Below, in pieces: positions 50,250-62,515 of a stretch of DNA of 64,000 nt. Every line of letters begins with the position of its first letter. Within the stretch, counting starts at the first letter, position 1. Below the pieces are notes generated by a model. It was not told the DNA's origin. It ran no database searches and worked only from the letters and a program-made list of their open reading frames with translations. This DNA is from Sesamum alatum (lineage: Eukaryota; Streptophyta; Magnoliopsida; Lamiales; Pedaliaceae), in contig JACGWO010000008.1 in assembly GCA_034509735.1 (NCBI GenBank), positions 16,007,864 through 16,071,863 of the forward strand, given 5' to 3'. The position numbers and the translations under genes were made by a program.

Positions 50250-51741
50250 TCAAAAAGGACCAATCCAATGTGAACGCAGTTTACCTGGCATTAGTTTCAG
50301 CCGATAGTTGTAAAGGAGGACCTTCTGTCCCACGTGAAAGTGTTTTTGCAGGATTTCATTATCATGGAACGCCTTTATCTTCTCCTTATAAATTCGCGTA
50401 TTTTCATAGGCATCCAAACGCAGTTCCTCTAGCTCTTGCAATTGAAGCCTACGCTCCATCCCGGCCTTGCTCATGTCCAAATTGCACTTTTGCACTGCCC
50501 AATATACTTTGTGTTCGATCTCTACCGGTACGTGACATGCCTTTCCAAACACCAATCGATAGGGGGACATCCCTATGGGGGGTTTTATACGCCGTCCTAT
50601 ATGCCCATAAAGCATCATCCAAACGCAAGCTCTAGTCCTTCCTTCCGGGACTCACCGTTTTCTCCAAAATAGACTTCACTTCTCGATTTGACACTTCTGC
50701 TTGGCCATTCGTCTGTGGATGATAGGCGGTTGCCACACGATGGTGAACGCCATACTTCTCGAACAAGGCCCCCACAGCTCGATTGCAGAAATGACTCCTT
50801 GGTCACTGATCATTGCTCGTGGGACTCCAAACCTGTTAAAGATATGGGTGTTTACAAAACCTATGACAGTAGCAGAATCATCAGTCCAGGTGGCCTTTGC
50901 TTCCACGAAACATAATCCACAGCCAAAAGTATGTAAGAAAACCCACAAGACGATGGAAATGGACCCATAAAATCAATACCCCAAACATCAAATATTTCAA
51001 CAATCAGAATTGGAGTTTGGGGCATCTCATTCCTATGAGACACCGTCCCGTACGTTGGCATCAATCACACTGCTTACAAAAGTCATAAGCATCTTTGAAC
51101 AAGGTATTCCAATATAACCCACAATCCAATACCTTCCTAGCAGTGCGTTTAGGACCAAAGTGACCCCCGCATGCAAAATTATGACAGAAATTTAAGACAG
51201 AGTGATGCTCATCATTAGGTACACAACGCCTTATCACTTGATCCGAACAAAAACACCATAGATAAGGGTCATCCCATACATAATATTTTGCCTCACTCTT
51301 GACTTTATCTATCTGAGCTCGACTAAGATCAGGGGGTAATGCATGAGCGACTAAATAGTTGACAATGATAGAGTACCAAGGGACCATACCTTGCACCTTG
51401 AATAAATGTTCGTCATGAAAAGTGTCGGAGATGGATAAGTCATCCTCCCCTCTTACCAATTGACTTAGGTGGTCGACAACCGAGTTTTCCGAGCCCTTAT
51501 GGTCTTTTATGGTCACGTCAAATCCTTGAAGCAACATGATCCACCGGATCAATCGAGGTTTAGATTCCTTCTTGGACAATAAGTACTTGAGCGTTGCATG
51601 GTCAGAAAACACCACAATTTTAGAACCAAGTAAATAAGATCGGAATTTATCTAGTGCAAAAACAATAGCTAGAAGCTCTTCTTCCGTCGTGGAGTAGTTG
51701 CACTGCGCTGCGTCTAACGTCTTTGAGGCATAGTCAATCAT
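50250..51741 (-). pseudogene. Athila-like RNase H and integrase region
   Basis: RNase H at 51741-51440 shows [29 protein letters not shown] and [11 protein letters not shown]. Next come the integrase zinc finger ([10 protein letters not shown] through FCKQCD, an HHCC pattern), core blocks ([10 protein letters not shown] near 51000, [15 protein letters not shown] near 50840) and the C-terminal part at 50618-50250 ([31 protein letters not shown]). The parts fall in different frames with breaks near 51060, 50870 and 50640, and the catalytic Glu block is damaged. The 3' end at 50250 is the natural end of integrase. Confidence 0.88.
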
Positions 51742-52875
51742 ATAATGCCTTTGTCCAAACTGCTACCCTAAAACAGCGCCCACCGCATAATTGCTGGCAT
51801 CGCACATGACTTCAAATGGTAGGTTCCAATCCGATGGTTGAACGATGGGGGTGCTTGTTAAAGCTCTTTTCAACTCGTCAAATGCCTCTTGACAGTCTCG
51901 ACCAAAGTCGAATTATGCATCTTTTTACAACAGCCGAGATAGAGGTTGGGTGATCTATGCAAAGTCTTTTATGAATCTTCGATAGAAACCTGAATGTCCA
52001 AGAAACGAACGAACTTCCCTAACGCAAGTAGGGTAAGGTAAGTTCACAATCAAGTCAATTTTTGCTTTATCTACCTCAATGCCTCTTGATGATATTACAT
52101 GCCCTAGAACAATGCCTTGGTCTACCATAAAATGACACTTTTCAAAATTAAGAACCAAGTTAGTTTCTATGCACCTCCGAAGGACCTTTGCAAGGTGAGC
52201 CAAACATTCATCAAATGAACCACCATACACAGTAAAGTCATCCATGAATACTTCAATGCATTTCTCAATGTATTCTAAAAAGATACTCATCATACACCTT
52301 TGGAACGTACCTGGGGCATTGCACAACCCGAAGGGAATTCGTCTAAATGCGAAGGTACCGAAAGGACATGTGAAGGTTGTCTTTTCTTGATCCTCTTGAG
52401 CTATGGCAATTTGATAATATCCTGAAAATCCATCAAGAAAACAAAAGTAAGATTTTCCCGCAAGCCGTTCTAACATTTGGTTAATGAAGGGCAACGGGAA
52501 GTGATCCTTGCGTGTTGCTAGATTTAGCTTCCTAAAGTCTATGCACATACGCCACCCATTTTGCACTCTCATTGGCACCAACTCATCATTTTGATTTTTT
52601 ACCACCGTCATACCTGTTTTCTTTGGCACCACGTGCACCGGATTCACCCTAACACTATCAGAGATAGGGAATATTATACCTGCATCCAAAAGCTTTAGGA
52701 TTTCTTTCATTACCACTTCTTTTAGTGTTGGATTGAGTCTCCTCTGTGGCTGTCGTGATGGTTTGGTATTGTCTTCCAAGTGGATTCGGTGCATGCATAT
52801 TACCGGGCTTATACCCCTGATGTCGGCTAACGTCCATCCAATCGCGGTTCGATGTTCTCGGAGAAGAGTCACCAA
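51742..52875 (-). pseudogene. Athila-like reverse transcriptase
   Basis: The frame 52875-51955 encodes most RT blocks: GWRMCIDFRKLN, FCFLDGFSGYYQIAI, PFGTFAFRRIPFGLCNAP and the catalytic VFMDDF (YxDD-type box with Phe). It ends shortly after the LGHVIS region, and the connection to RNase H (51955-51742) is interrupted by stops. The ATG at 52875 is internal to pol rather than a true start. RT is the best preserved part of this element. Confidence 0.92.
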
Positions 52876-53243
52876 CCTCTCTTTGTGTTTTTTCCGGCAA
52901 TTGATTGGATATGACGGCAGGCAAGGTTTCTCCGTCTCCCAAGTAGATGTACTTCAAGTGTTTCGGCAAGGGTTTCAGCTCTAGCTTGGGTGCCTGCAAT
53001 ACAGAAGGAAGTAACTTAGTGTACGTGGAAGAAATGCTCGATTCATTAGAGGGTGAAGGGTTCAATACTTCACTAAGTGACTCAACAAAGTCATCATCAT
53101 CTTCACCTTCATCCAATTCCATGATTAAGTCTAGTTCAGTACCAACATTCTCTTCATCAAACACATCGCGTACCACTGAATCGATCATATCAACATGACA
53201 GAGCGCATGCAATTCATTTGGGTATTTCATAGCATCAAAGATA

Positions 53244-53777
53244 TTAAATTTTACAATTTTCCCCATCAAATTCGACAGATAAAGTGCCATCATCTACATC
53301 AATCTTTGTTTTTGTAGTTTTCATGAACGGTCGCCCCAACAAGATAGATGCAGAGTTATTAAGCCCCTCAGCCCCCATTTTCAAGATGTAAAAATCTACC
53401 AAAAATAGTAATTCATTCACTTTCACTAACACATCCTCAACAATACCAATGGGACGCACATAAGAACGATCAGCCAACTGAATTATCACATTCATTTCTT
53501 GCAGAGTGCTCAAGTTTAAAGCTTGGTAAAGAGAATACGATATGACATTAATGGATGCTCCTAAATCAAGCATAGCACGCTCGATTTGTCTACTACCGAT
53601 CGTGCAAGGGAGTGTGAACATACATGGATCCTTGCATTTTTCCAGTAACTTACGATTGATAACATCTGAAATATTCTTACCGAAAATCACCCTCTCCTTG
53701 TCTTTCAACTTTCTCTTATTAGTGCACAGTTCCTTCAAAAATTTGGCATACTTCGGGATTTGTTTGATTGCATCCAA
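53244..53777 (-). pseudogene. Athila-like protease
   Basis: The frame contains the aspartic protease signature MLDLGASINVISYSLYQAL around residue 70 and the later ILLGRPFMKT motif, typical of plant gypsy proteases. It is separated from gag upstream and RT downstream by frame breaks; the overlapping frame 53293-52658 is an acidic linker continuing toward RT. Confidence 0.88.
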
Positions 53778-53799
53778 CAGTGGTATGTTGATCTCTACC

Positions 53800-55260
53800 T
53801 TTTAAGGTGTCCAAAATTGTCTTCTCATGCTCTTCTTCCTTTGATTTGGACAACCTGTAGGGAAAAGGAAGGGGACAAAGATTAGATGACGAGGGTGTGA
53901 TTAAATCAGATTTTACCTGTTGGCTCTCTCCTCCGGTGTCTTCACTCGTCTCCTCATCTCTATTAGCTTTCTTTGATGCTGGTTCAATTGGTTCAAGCTC
54001 TTTACCACTCCGAAGTGTTATCGCACTAAAATTCGCCTTGGGATTTGTCTCTGTTTGTGAGGAGAGCTTCCCGGACGCTTGAGCTTCCAACCTACTGACC
54101 GATGTCGCTAACTGTATAAACCTGGTTCCCCAAGTGTTGAAAATCGGCCTCTGTTTTTTCTTGAAACTGTTGAGTAGAAATAGCTAGGGATTTGACGATA
54201 TCCTCTAAACTCATGCTGGAATTCGACGCTTGAGGTGGGGCTTGTGTAGGTGCAGGCGGAAGTCGGTTGAAGAATTATGGTTGTTGCCTCGATTGCTGCT
54301 CATGACTCCTATAGCTGAAGTTTGGATGGTCTTTCCACCCCGGGTTGTAGAAATTGGAGTAAGGATCATATTTCCGTTGGGGTTTTCTGGAAAATCCCCC
54401 TACGGTATTCACTTCTGGCAACGCTCCTTGTTGCAACGATGGGCATGCTTTGGTCGGATGTCCATGCCCCGAGCATATCCCACAAACCATTGCCCCTTGA
54501 ACCTTTCCTACAGCCATTTGTTGTACAAGAACAATTAGTTCAGAGAGTTTTCCTGCTAATTCGATGGTGCTTACCTCATTAACCTTGGGGACTCCTCCCC
54601 CCCCCCCCGTGTGGTAGCCAAACTGCCTATACGTTTCTGCCATGGTAGAGATTAAACGACGTGCCTCGTCTGGGGTCTTGTCAACTAAGGCTCCACCGCT
54701 TGCGGCATCCACCATCCCCCTATCATTTCCAGAAAGCCCTTCGTAAAAGTATTGAATAAGGAGTGGTTCGGTAATCTGGTGGTTGGGGTAACTCGCAACA
54801 AGTTCCTTGAATCTCTCCCAATATTCATACAAGGATTCACCATTTAACTGTCTAATTCCGCAAATTTCCTTCCGAATATGAGTGGCTTTAGACGCGGGAA
54901 AGAATTTCTACAAGAACTGTGATAGCATGTCTGCCCATGTCTGAATGGATGCTGATGGAAGATAGTATAGCCAATCTTTAGCCTTGTCCTTCAGCGAGAA
55001 CGGAAAAGCTCTCAGTCTCACTTGTTCAGCCGTTACTCCTTGGGGTTTCATTCCTGAGCATACCACATGGAATTCTTTCAAGTGCTTGTGCGGGTCTTCT
55101 CCTGCAAGACCATGAAAAGAAGGAAGCAAGTGGATTAGTCTGGATTTTAACTCAAAATCAGCATCATCATCATGAAATGGAATGCACAAAGGTTGTTGAT
55201 CAGGATTTGGTGCATTAATCTACTTTATAGTTCTCCGGTTATTAACCGCCATCTCGATCT
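53800..55260 (-). pseudogene. Athila-like gag
   Basis: The capsid region at 55189-54908 (DFELKSRLIHLLPSFHGLAG, AKDWLYYLP) continues past a stop near 54905 into 54832-54275 (EYWERFKELVASYP, LIQYFYEGLSG, DAASGGALVDKTP). A zinc knuckle CGICSGHGHPTKACP (CX2CX4HX4C) follows. A run of C on the plus strand at 54596-54607 gives a Gly stretch and is a likely slippage site. Stops near 54270 and 54100 separate the C-terminal part (54090-53719). The start codon near 55250 was not resolved. Confidence 0.88.
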
Positions 55261-55475
55261 CAGGTTAGTCAAAAGTAGATTCTCCTCCAACAATTGAATC
55301 CGTGTCGAGTCTCGCCCGAGTCCTCTTTTGATTGGTCTCTTTCCTCAGTCGACGTGTTGTCTTCTCGATTTTTGGGTTGAACTGTAATTCACCTGTTTGA
55401 GAAGAATGCGACATAAAAAGCAAAGAGATCAACAAATTAGGATGAGCACAACAAGATCAAGAAAATTAAAATAAT
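55261..55475 (-). other. 5' untranslated leader of the Athila-like element
   Basis: The leader lies between PBS and gag in element orientation. No separate feature is visible. Confidence 0.6.
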
Positions 55476-55493
55476 TTCCCGGCAACGGCGCCA
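55476..55493 (-). other. primer-binding site of the Athila-like element
   Basis: In complement the sequence reads TGGCGCCGTTGCCGGGAA, the usual tRNA-primer site of Athila-type and related plant gypsy elements (tRNA-Asp type as I recall). It lies five bases inside the LTR end at 55499. Confidence 0.85.
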
Positions 55494-55498
55494 AAATT

Positions 55499-56825
55499 TG
55501 ATTGGTTATCGAAGCCGTCAAATATAAATACTGATTATAAACTGTAGTAGTCGTGGAACCAGGTCGAGTCCCTAGGGAATTATTGATTGATTTCTCGATC
55601 TAATAGTAGTAACAAAAAGGGGGGGTATGAATAGAGTACAAAATATGAATGAACTAAATTAGCAAAAGCAAGAGTAAGTAACTGAGATGAGATTATAGTT
55701 GAAAAGTCCAATTCAAGGGGTTCGTCTCACCAATCGTTATGTTTATCATAGATCACTAAGGGTTAATTCCATAACCAAGCATTCAACTCTGAAATTTATT
55801 AGGATAGTTGTAACAAATTCCCGTTTTCCTATCGTAGTGGATTTGACTCAAGCATCTAAATCCAAACTTATTATATCAAGACTGGGCACGATAGCGTTCC
55901 ATATCACATCAATAATAGCATTTGCATCAATGAAAACAGTTGAATCTAGATCAAATAACCGAGATAACTGCAATTATCTAACCTAATTTCTCGTACCCAC
56001 AAATAAATCATGCAAAGCACATAATAAATTTGCTTGCTGTTCATACCACTCATTCATGACAATTACGGATCACTGAACTGATGGATAGCAATAGAACAAT
56101 TAATATCGAATCGAGTTGTCAGATCTATCAATAATAATCATCCCGTTCACAGTAAATCAAGATGAGAAATACTTGGCGAAATTAGATAAATTCAAGACCT
56201 CAAAACATAACAATAGGGTTTAACGTTTCTCTTGAATTAGAATAGAAAATTAGCTACTAAACATGTTCATAGCAAGACAAAACATTCTAAACGAAAGTAT
56301 GAATTCAGAGAAGGAGAGAAAACAATGATGATCGAAAGATGATTTTTCTTTGCGTTCTAGTCTCCCTTTTATAATTGAGAGTCGTCTTCCTACGCAACTT
56401 CAGAGTCCTCTTTTCGTGCCAACTTCAGAGTCCTCTTTCTGTGCGTGTATCTTTTGTAAAATCAGGAAAGAGGTCTTTTCAAAACTCCTCTTCTCTTCCC
56501 GCGCAGACCTGAATGTTGGATAAGGTGTGATCACGCCTTAGTGGTTGTTCAAGTCTGCTCATTCAAAACTCTTCTTCTCTTCCGCGCAGACTCGGGTGTC
56601 GGATAGGGCGTGATCACGCCCTAATGGTTGTTCAAGTCTGCTCATGACTGTTTTGTACTTGATCGCTTTTCTGTCTTCATTTGGGGCTTTTTAACTCATT
56701 TTCTTCACAACGGGTCAATCTCGATCTTTTATTCAAACTGCATAACTCGATTAAAAATGTGAAGGAAATCTTTAAAAAACCATTCGAGTTAAGCATGCAT
56801 ATGAGAGATGAAATGCACCCTATCA
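55499..56825 (-). repeat. 5' LTR of Athila-like element, full length
   Basis: The LTR is 1327 bp and in element orientation runs from TGATAGGG to CCAATCA, so it has TG..CA ends. It is paired with 45343-46394. It carries two dyads: GCAGAC at 56503 with a palindrome at 56522-56539 and GTCTGC at 56553 (13 bases each side), and a perfect palindrome AGGGCGTGATCACGCCCT at 56605-56622. The flank after 56825 begins TCCCT; the matching target duplication cannot be checked because the other end is truncated. Confidence 0.9.
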
Positions 56826-58068
56826 TCCCTCTTATCCCCCTTCGGATCCCTCCCGAGATGGTACCTTTTCGTACACCTCCTTAGATAGGGTGTCCCCTGG
56901 CCTGATGGCAACATTTCAGCGAATGATCACGACTGTCATCCGAGAGCATATAGCGACTGCCAACCCTACTCCCTTAATAGTGGCGACCTCTAGGCCTCAA
57001 GAGGCCCCCCTAGCGGTAGAAGGATCAGCGGAAGGTGAGGGAGTCCTCTCCGTGCGAATGCTCCCCGCACCTCCGGAGGAGGAGGTTGTTCCTGCTCCCC
57101 CAGTATGGGCGGAAGTTCCTCCCCACTAGGAGGCTCAACTCGAATCTTCACATAAGAGCCTGCAAGACGTTCAACGTAGAGTGATAGAAATCCCTTTGGA
57201 GACACAAGGCGGCATTCCATTCAGCGAAGGAGTCATGGCCGATGATCTTCTTCCTGACTGCAAGATTCCAGCCATCGCGGAATATGATGGCACTACTGAT
57301 CCTCAGGAGCACTTGTCCCGGTTTGAGAACGCCGCTTTGCTCCACCGACACACCAATGTGATTAAGTGCAGGGTGTTAGTAACTACCTTCGCTAGAACGG
57401 CCCAGCAATGGTTCAACCAATTGCCAGCCGGATCGGTGAGAAGCTTCCAGGAGTTCCGTTCGCTATTTTTGCACCAGTTTGCTAGTAGCTGAAAGCACTG
57501 CAAGGCCCATCTGAGCCTCTTTACTGTCCGATAGAAGGACTTCGAATCCTTGAGGAAATATCTACACCGATTCAACACTGCAGCCCTGGAGGTTCCCGCA
57601 GCTACGCAGGACATCAAGGCTAGTGCCTTTTCTCAAGGGCTCTTGGACGGGGACTTCTTCAAGTCCTTGGCTAAGAAACCGATCCCCGATTTTTTGTAGT
57701 CTCTTGGCCAGAGCTGCCAAGTACATAAACATGGATGAGACCTAGGCCTCCAAGAAACAAGGACAAGGTGAGAAAAACAATGAGGCCTGCAAATACGGTT
57801 CCACCAAGAAGCCCCAGGCGGACAGGGCGAACAAGAAAGCCCCGTTTCAAAGGGGACCGCCTATCTACACTCCTCTTAATGCCCCTATCACTCAGGCGCT
57901 CATGGCCATGGAAGGAAAAGGGTTATTAATGCGGCCTGGGGGGGGGGGGAGGGGGGCAGGGAAGGGCCCACACGACCCAAGTCTGACAAATTCTGCCGTT
58001 TCCATAATGAATATGGTCATACCACGAAGGAATGATTTAAAGTATGAAATCAAGTGGCTAGTCCACAA
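56826..58068 (+). pseudogene. gypsy-type gag fragment of a second family
   Basis: The plus-strand capsid domain at 57181-57492 (IPAIAEYDGTTDPQEHLSRF, FNQLPAGSVRSFQEF) continues after a stop at 57490 with LRKYLHRFNTAALEVP and LAKKPIPDF, then a degenerate zinc-binding CRFHNEYGHTTKE near 57990. It is a Retrotrans_gag-type protein unlike the Athila-like gag. Stops occur at 57127, 57490, near 57533 and near 57700, and a G-run at 57941-57957 is another slippage site. It is cut on the left by the Athila-like LTR and on the right by the copia-2 LTR at 58069. Confidence 0.85.
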
Positions 58069-59785
58069 TGTTAGAATAGGTGACCAGAAAGCCAATAGGT
58101 TTGGCAATTTATAACCTATTCGACAACTTGATGTAGATGTAATATTATTATGTGATGAATAAGATGAGTGTTAGTCATCAATGGTACCTTCTTTGTTGCG
58201 CTCATCTTACATTTGTTAAAATGATGTTTAACTTATATCCGTCCCCTGTCAGTATGTGACAGAGGTATCTCCAATGCACTCGGAGACACGTTCATGCTGC
58301 TTGAAGCTGTGGCCATAGTGGTTGGTCGAACAGGGAATGGTTTTCTGTGACGATGCAATGAAGCATACGTGGTCTCGAGTATTAAGCATAGATGCCTAGT
58401 GAAGGATGGGAACCGACGCCCAATTCCATACGCTAGACTAAGGCCGGGAGACGGTAGACGGAAGGATCGTACCCCTACGAAATCGGCGCCTAAATGTTCA
58501 CGCCAATTCACCTAGTCTCTAGTGCCATGGTCCGTTGCTAGACGGCCACCCATGGTAACGGGCCCTTGTGGGACACGGGCCCAAGTCTAGCTGAGGGTGA
58601 ACCAAAAAGATCACACACAAATCATTGAGGAGGTTGAGAGATCGACTTGGAGTCAATCTCGAAGGATAAATAAGTAATTGGATTACTTAAGGGAAAGTCC
58701 ATTGGATGGACGGGCCGATATTGTATCGGGCTTTCATTTAATCGGTAAATTGGATTTTCGATTAAATATGGAAAGTTGAGACGTTGGATCTTTTAATTGG
58801 ATTAAAAGATCAACGAGAATACTTTAAATGGACATTAAATTGGATTTAATGTTGGGTTCATCGTAATTGGATTACGATAAAACCCGGTCCGTTAAATTTA
58901 CTCGAGAGGAGAAATAATTCCTATTTTGGAATAGGAAGAAGTTGGACTTCTTCCCTTAATTAAACGTGGCCGACATGCTCCCTTGGAGGAAGCAAAATCA
59001 GCCATGTTTCATGCTAGGTGGTATGTTGACTTTCTCTTTTGGAAAGAGACAAATCAACTCCAATCAAGCTCTTCCCTTTTGGTATGATTTGATCATACCA
59101 TAAATTTTGGTAGGCTTGATTGAAGAATTGATGGTGATTGATTGGAATGAATCTAGACATCCTTGGATGAACCTAGACACATTTCAATAATCACATTAAT
59201 TATGTATATATATTAGAATATACAACAGCAAGCATAAGTGATTCATTATTCATCTTTTTCTAGGAAAAAGAGAAGACAAAAATCCCTCTCCTCTCTCTCA
59301 ACTCTCGGCCTCTCTCCCTCTCTCACACTTGTGTTCTTCACTTGATTTTAAATCAAGAAGAAGAACAAAGTAAGTTTAAAAGAGCACTAATTCATAGTGT
59401 TCTTCTCTTAAACCGATTCTTTCTTAAACCCGTTCTTTTCTAGCAAGAAGAATGTGTGTTTCTTCCGGTGTGGTGTGGATCACCTTTGGAGAATCCATAC
59501 GTTTGGATTTCGTGAGCATTCCGGAGAAGGAACAACGCTAGTAGCCGGGAGCATACGCTAAACAATCAAAGGTAACGGTTTTACTACGCTTTGATTGATT
59601 TAATATACATCTATGCCCTATGTGTTTAAATATATGTTTCCAATATTTACACATTCTACATCGAACGCCCGGTTGAGCACCCAAGGGTACACCCCTTGGG
59701 ATTCGTTTATTTAAATTAGATTTAAATTTACGCATCACTTTTCTCGCTGCCGCTCGTGCTCCCGGACGGATCCGCTTGTCCTTCA
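58069..59785 (+). repeat. 5' LTR of copia-2
   Basis: The LTR opens TGTTAGAATAGGTGACC and ends CCTTCA, two bases before the primer site, giving 1717 bp with TG..CA ends. The upstream flank is CACAA, the expected 5-bp target, whose partner lies outside the window. AT-rich stretches at 59195-59225 may hold the promoter. Confidence 0.85.
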
Positions 59786-59787
59786 AG

Positions 59788-59799
59788 TGGTATCAAAGC
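59788..59799 (+). other. primer-binding site of copia-2
   Basis: TGGTATCAAAGC differs by one base from TGGTATCAGAGC, the complement of the initiator tRNA-Met 3' end used by most plant copia elements. Confidence 0.85.
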
Positions 59800-61607
59800 C
59801 CGATTCGATGTAAGGGACATAGATCTATGTGTTTGTCATGATCTACTTGCTTTTAAATGGCTTTATTGGCATGTTAGATTGTATAAATATATGAGTAATA
59901 TGATAATTCAATTGTTTGGATTTAATGGACTTTTGGCATGATTTATTTTGTTAGATTGGATCTAAAATTTCATGCTTATTTTCAAAATAATATTACTGTT
60001 ATTGTGCTAAAACAGTTTTGAGAAACAAAAAAAAAAAAAAATGGTTCGGACGGCAGCGGCCGCGGGCAGGCGGGTGCATGCGTGCGCGCGCGCTGTGCGC
60101 TGCCGGCTGAGGCCAGCACGCGGCACAGAGCGCGCACGCACTGCCCTGTGCGCGCAGCCGGTCGGTCGGCACAACGACTAGGCCGTTTTGTGCCGTTTTT
60201 TCGATTTTTTTCGGAAAATTTGATTTTCTGTATTTTCTGCACAATATTCTGAAAATATGTTAATTTTGCATTTTTTATTTTGGAATAATTGAATTATTCC
60301 TTGAATTAAATTTGCTTAATTAGTTTGGCATTAATACATGCATTGAATGCATTGTTTAAAATATCAATTAAATTTGAAATTTGAATTTTGCATATTATTT
60401 GTATGTTTATGCTGTTGTGATGTTGGACATCACTTGGGTATTTGGAATATCCATTGGTTATTTTATGCATGATTATTTGGATGCATGATTATTTGGAATA
60501 ATTGTGTTATGTGAGTTGATGGAATCAACATGGGATGATCACAAGAGCCCTAGACCTTATGTATGGATGAATATATGATCATTTATTTTCTGTTGGGTGG
60601 GGCCTGCTTATTTTTGGGACTATCATCTCCCGTATTTTCAGCCTCATGATGTTAAGGCTTGTTTTCTTTATTACCAATGTATTACTTTCAGTTGTAATGA
60701 GAGTAGATAAGATTGATGAGGTTTTAATTTTAACATGCAATTGGAGTCGGAGACCCCAAGGAGGAGCATCAAGGCGTGAAACAAGAAGCACTCCAAGGCC
60801 CATTGGAATGACAATGGGTATATTATTATTGTAATAATTTAGGACCACCCTAGACAGACCATAGACTCACTGCGGGCTCAGTGGGTCGCATAGGTATCAT
60901 CCTAACAGGGGTATGCTATGTTTTATGCATGCGGCGTATTTATTTATCGCTTTAAATATTGGATATTTATGCATGCTAAAACACCATAATGTGATGAAGT
61001 CTCGGTCACACTCAAACTCTCATTTGGTTGGATCAAATTAAATATTAGGCCCAGAACGGACTTGGATCAAAATGGTATTTTGATCTGTTCGAGCCTTCCA
61101 TCCACAGCAATGTGGTGAGGAAACTGCCACTACCCAAGTGTGGTCTCACGAGTCGTGGCACACTTGGACTAGGGGAAAGCTGCACCATTGTTGTGAACAA
61201 AAAGACTGCGCTCGCTGTTTCCCTGTCTCACGAGTCGTGGGGGGCGACAGTTTGAGGCATGATTTGGTTGATGGGTCGGGCCCAACATTGAGTAAGATGA
61301 TTCACTTGGAGTCCTCAAAACCATGCGAATAGGTGAGGCAAAATATTTTGGGAATCTCATTGGATGAGAATGATATTGGATATCTCCCACGAGGTCTTCT
61401 TCATGTGAATCGTAAAAGCGGGGCATGGAGATTAGGCTTGTGGATCCCAAGCCCACTAGAAAATGGTTTCCCGAAACTCCGCTTGAGAGTGGCGGACTTT
61501 CGTATAAATAGTTGGAGGGTTAAAGACTAAAAGACCAAGTCTTCAACTTGAACAATAATATTACCATCATCTGCTAATTTCTACTTTACATTTTCATTAA
61601 TGTAGAT
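59800..61607 (+). other. long 5' leader of copia-2
   Basis: The leader is 1.8 kb of noncoding sequence between the primer site and the gag ATG. It holds an A-run at 60029-60041, then a strongly GC-rich block at 60045-60180 with alternating GCGCGC tracts able to form extensive secondary structure. The overlapping minus-strand frames there are a composition effect. Confidence 0.6.
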
Positions 61608-62515
61608 ATGTCTAAGAACCCATTAACCATGATTCTCGAGACTAACAAATTCAACGGAACGAACTACTCGGACTGGCTGAGAAACCTGAGGATTATCCTC
61701 GGTTTCGAGAACCAAGGCTACATCTTGGACAAGCCGCCACCGAGCGACTTACCGGAGGGGTCCACGCCTGAAGAACATTTGACGTTCGAGAAATGGCATG
61801 AGGACAACCGGAAAGTACGCAGTATCATACTGCCTTCGATGTCTAACGACATCCAGAAGCAGTATGAGAGGCTGGACAACGTCTCCGCCATAATGCTCCG
61901 CACGAACGAGGTTTATGCGGTTCCGGATAGGCATTAGATATGCCACCACAAAAGCATTCTTTGGCACAAAGCTTGCTGAAGGAGCGTCTGTACAAAGTCA
62001 TGGGGTCAAGATGCTCTCCCTAGTGGAGAAACTCGAGGACCTTAAAGCTGGGCTTAACAATGACACGTACATTGACGTGATCCTCTAGTCGCTTCCTCTA
62101 TCCTATGACCCGTTTGTTGTAAACTACAATATGAACGGACTTGAGAAGTCTATTCATGAGTTGATCAACATGCTAGTCCAATACGAGGTAACGACCCACA
62201 AGTCGGTGCCGGCGGTATTGATAGGAAAGGCTTCAACCTCCAAGGCGAATGGCAAGAGGGCCGGATGCTGGAAGAGGAAGAAGGCAAAGGGAAGACGGTT
62301 GCGGCCCCTGCTCGCGCTCCGGGCGTCCCTGTTGCTCCGGTTGGATCGAGCAAAGGGAAAGGGAAGGCCCGTGGTTCTCAGCGGTCCAAGGCACATGATG
62401 TCTGCATGTATTGCCAAGGGAAAGGGCATTGGAAGAGGGAGTGCCCACAACTTCTCTCCAACCCAGGTATGTTTGTGGTTGAAGTAAATAGATTACTAAT
62501 TCTGCTTCATGGGTA
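61608..62515 (+). pseudogene. copia-2 gag
   Basis: The ATG at 61608 starts a typical copia gag (NKFNGTNYSDWLRNLRIIL, LTFEKWHEDNRKVRSIILPS). The frame shifts at about 61920 (YAVPDRH then stop, with homology resuming in another frame). A TAG interrupts an ILxSLP-type motif near 62085, and a further shift near 62260 leads to the basic linker and the zinc knuckle CMYCQGKGHWKREC (CX2CX4HX4C). Another one-base shift near 62510 separates it from protease. Confidence 0.88.

Noticed and set aside
59982..60244. Two overlapping minus-strand frames
   Set aside because: They arise from the GC-rich leader block of copia-2 and show no protein motif.
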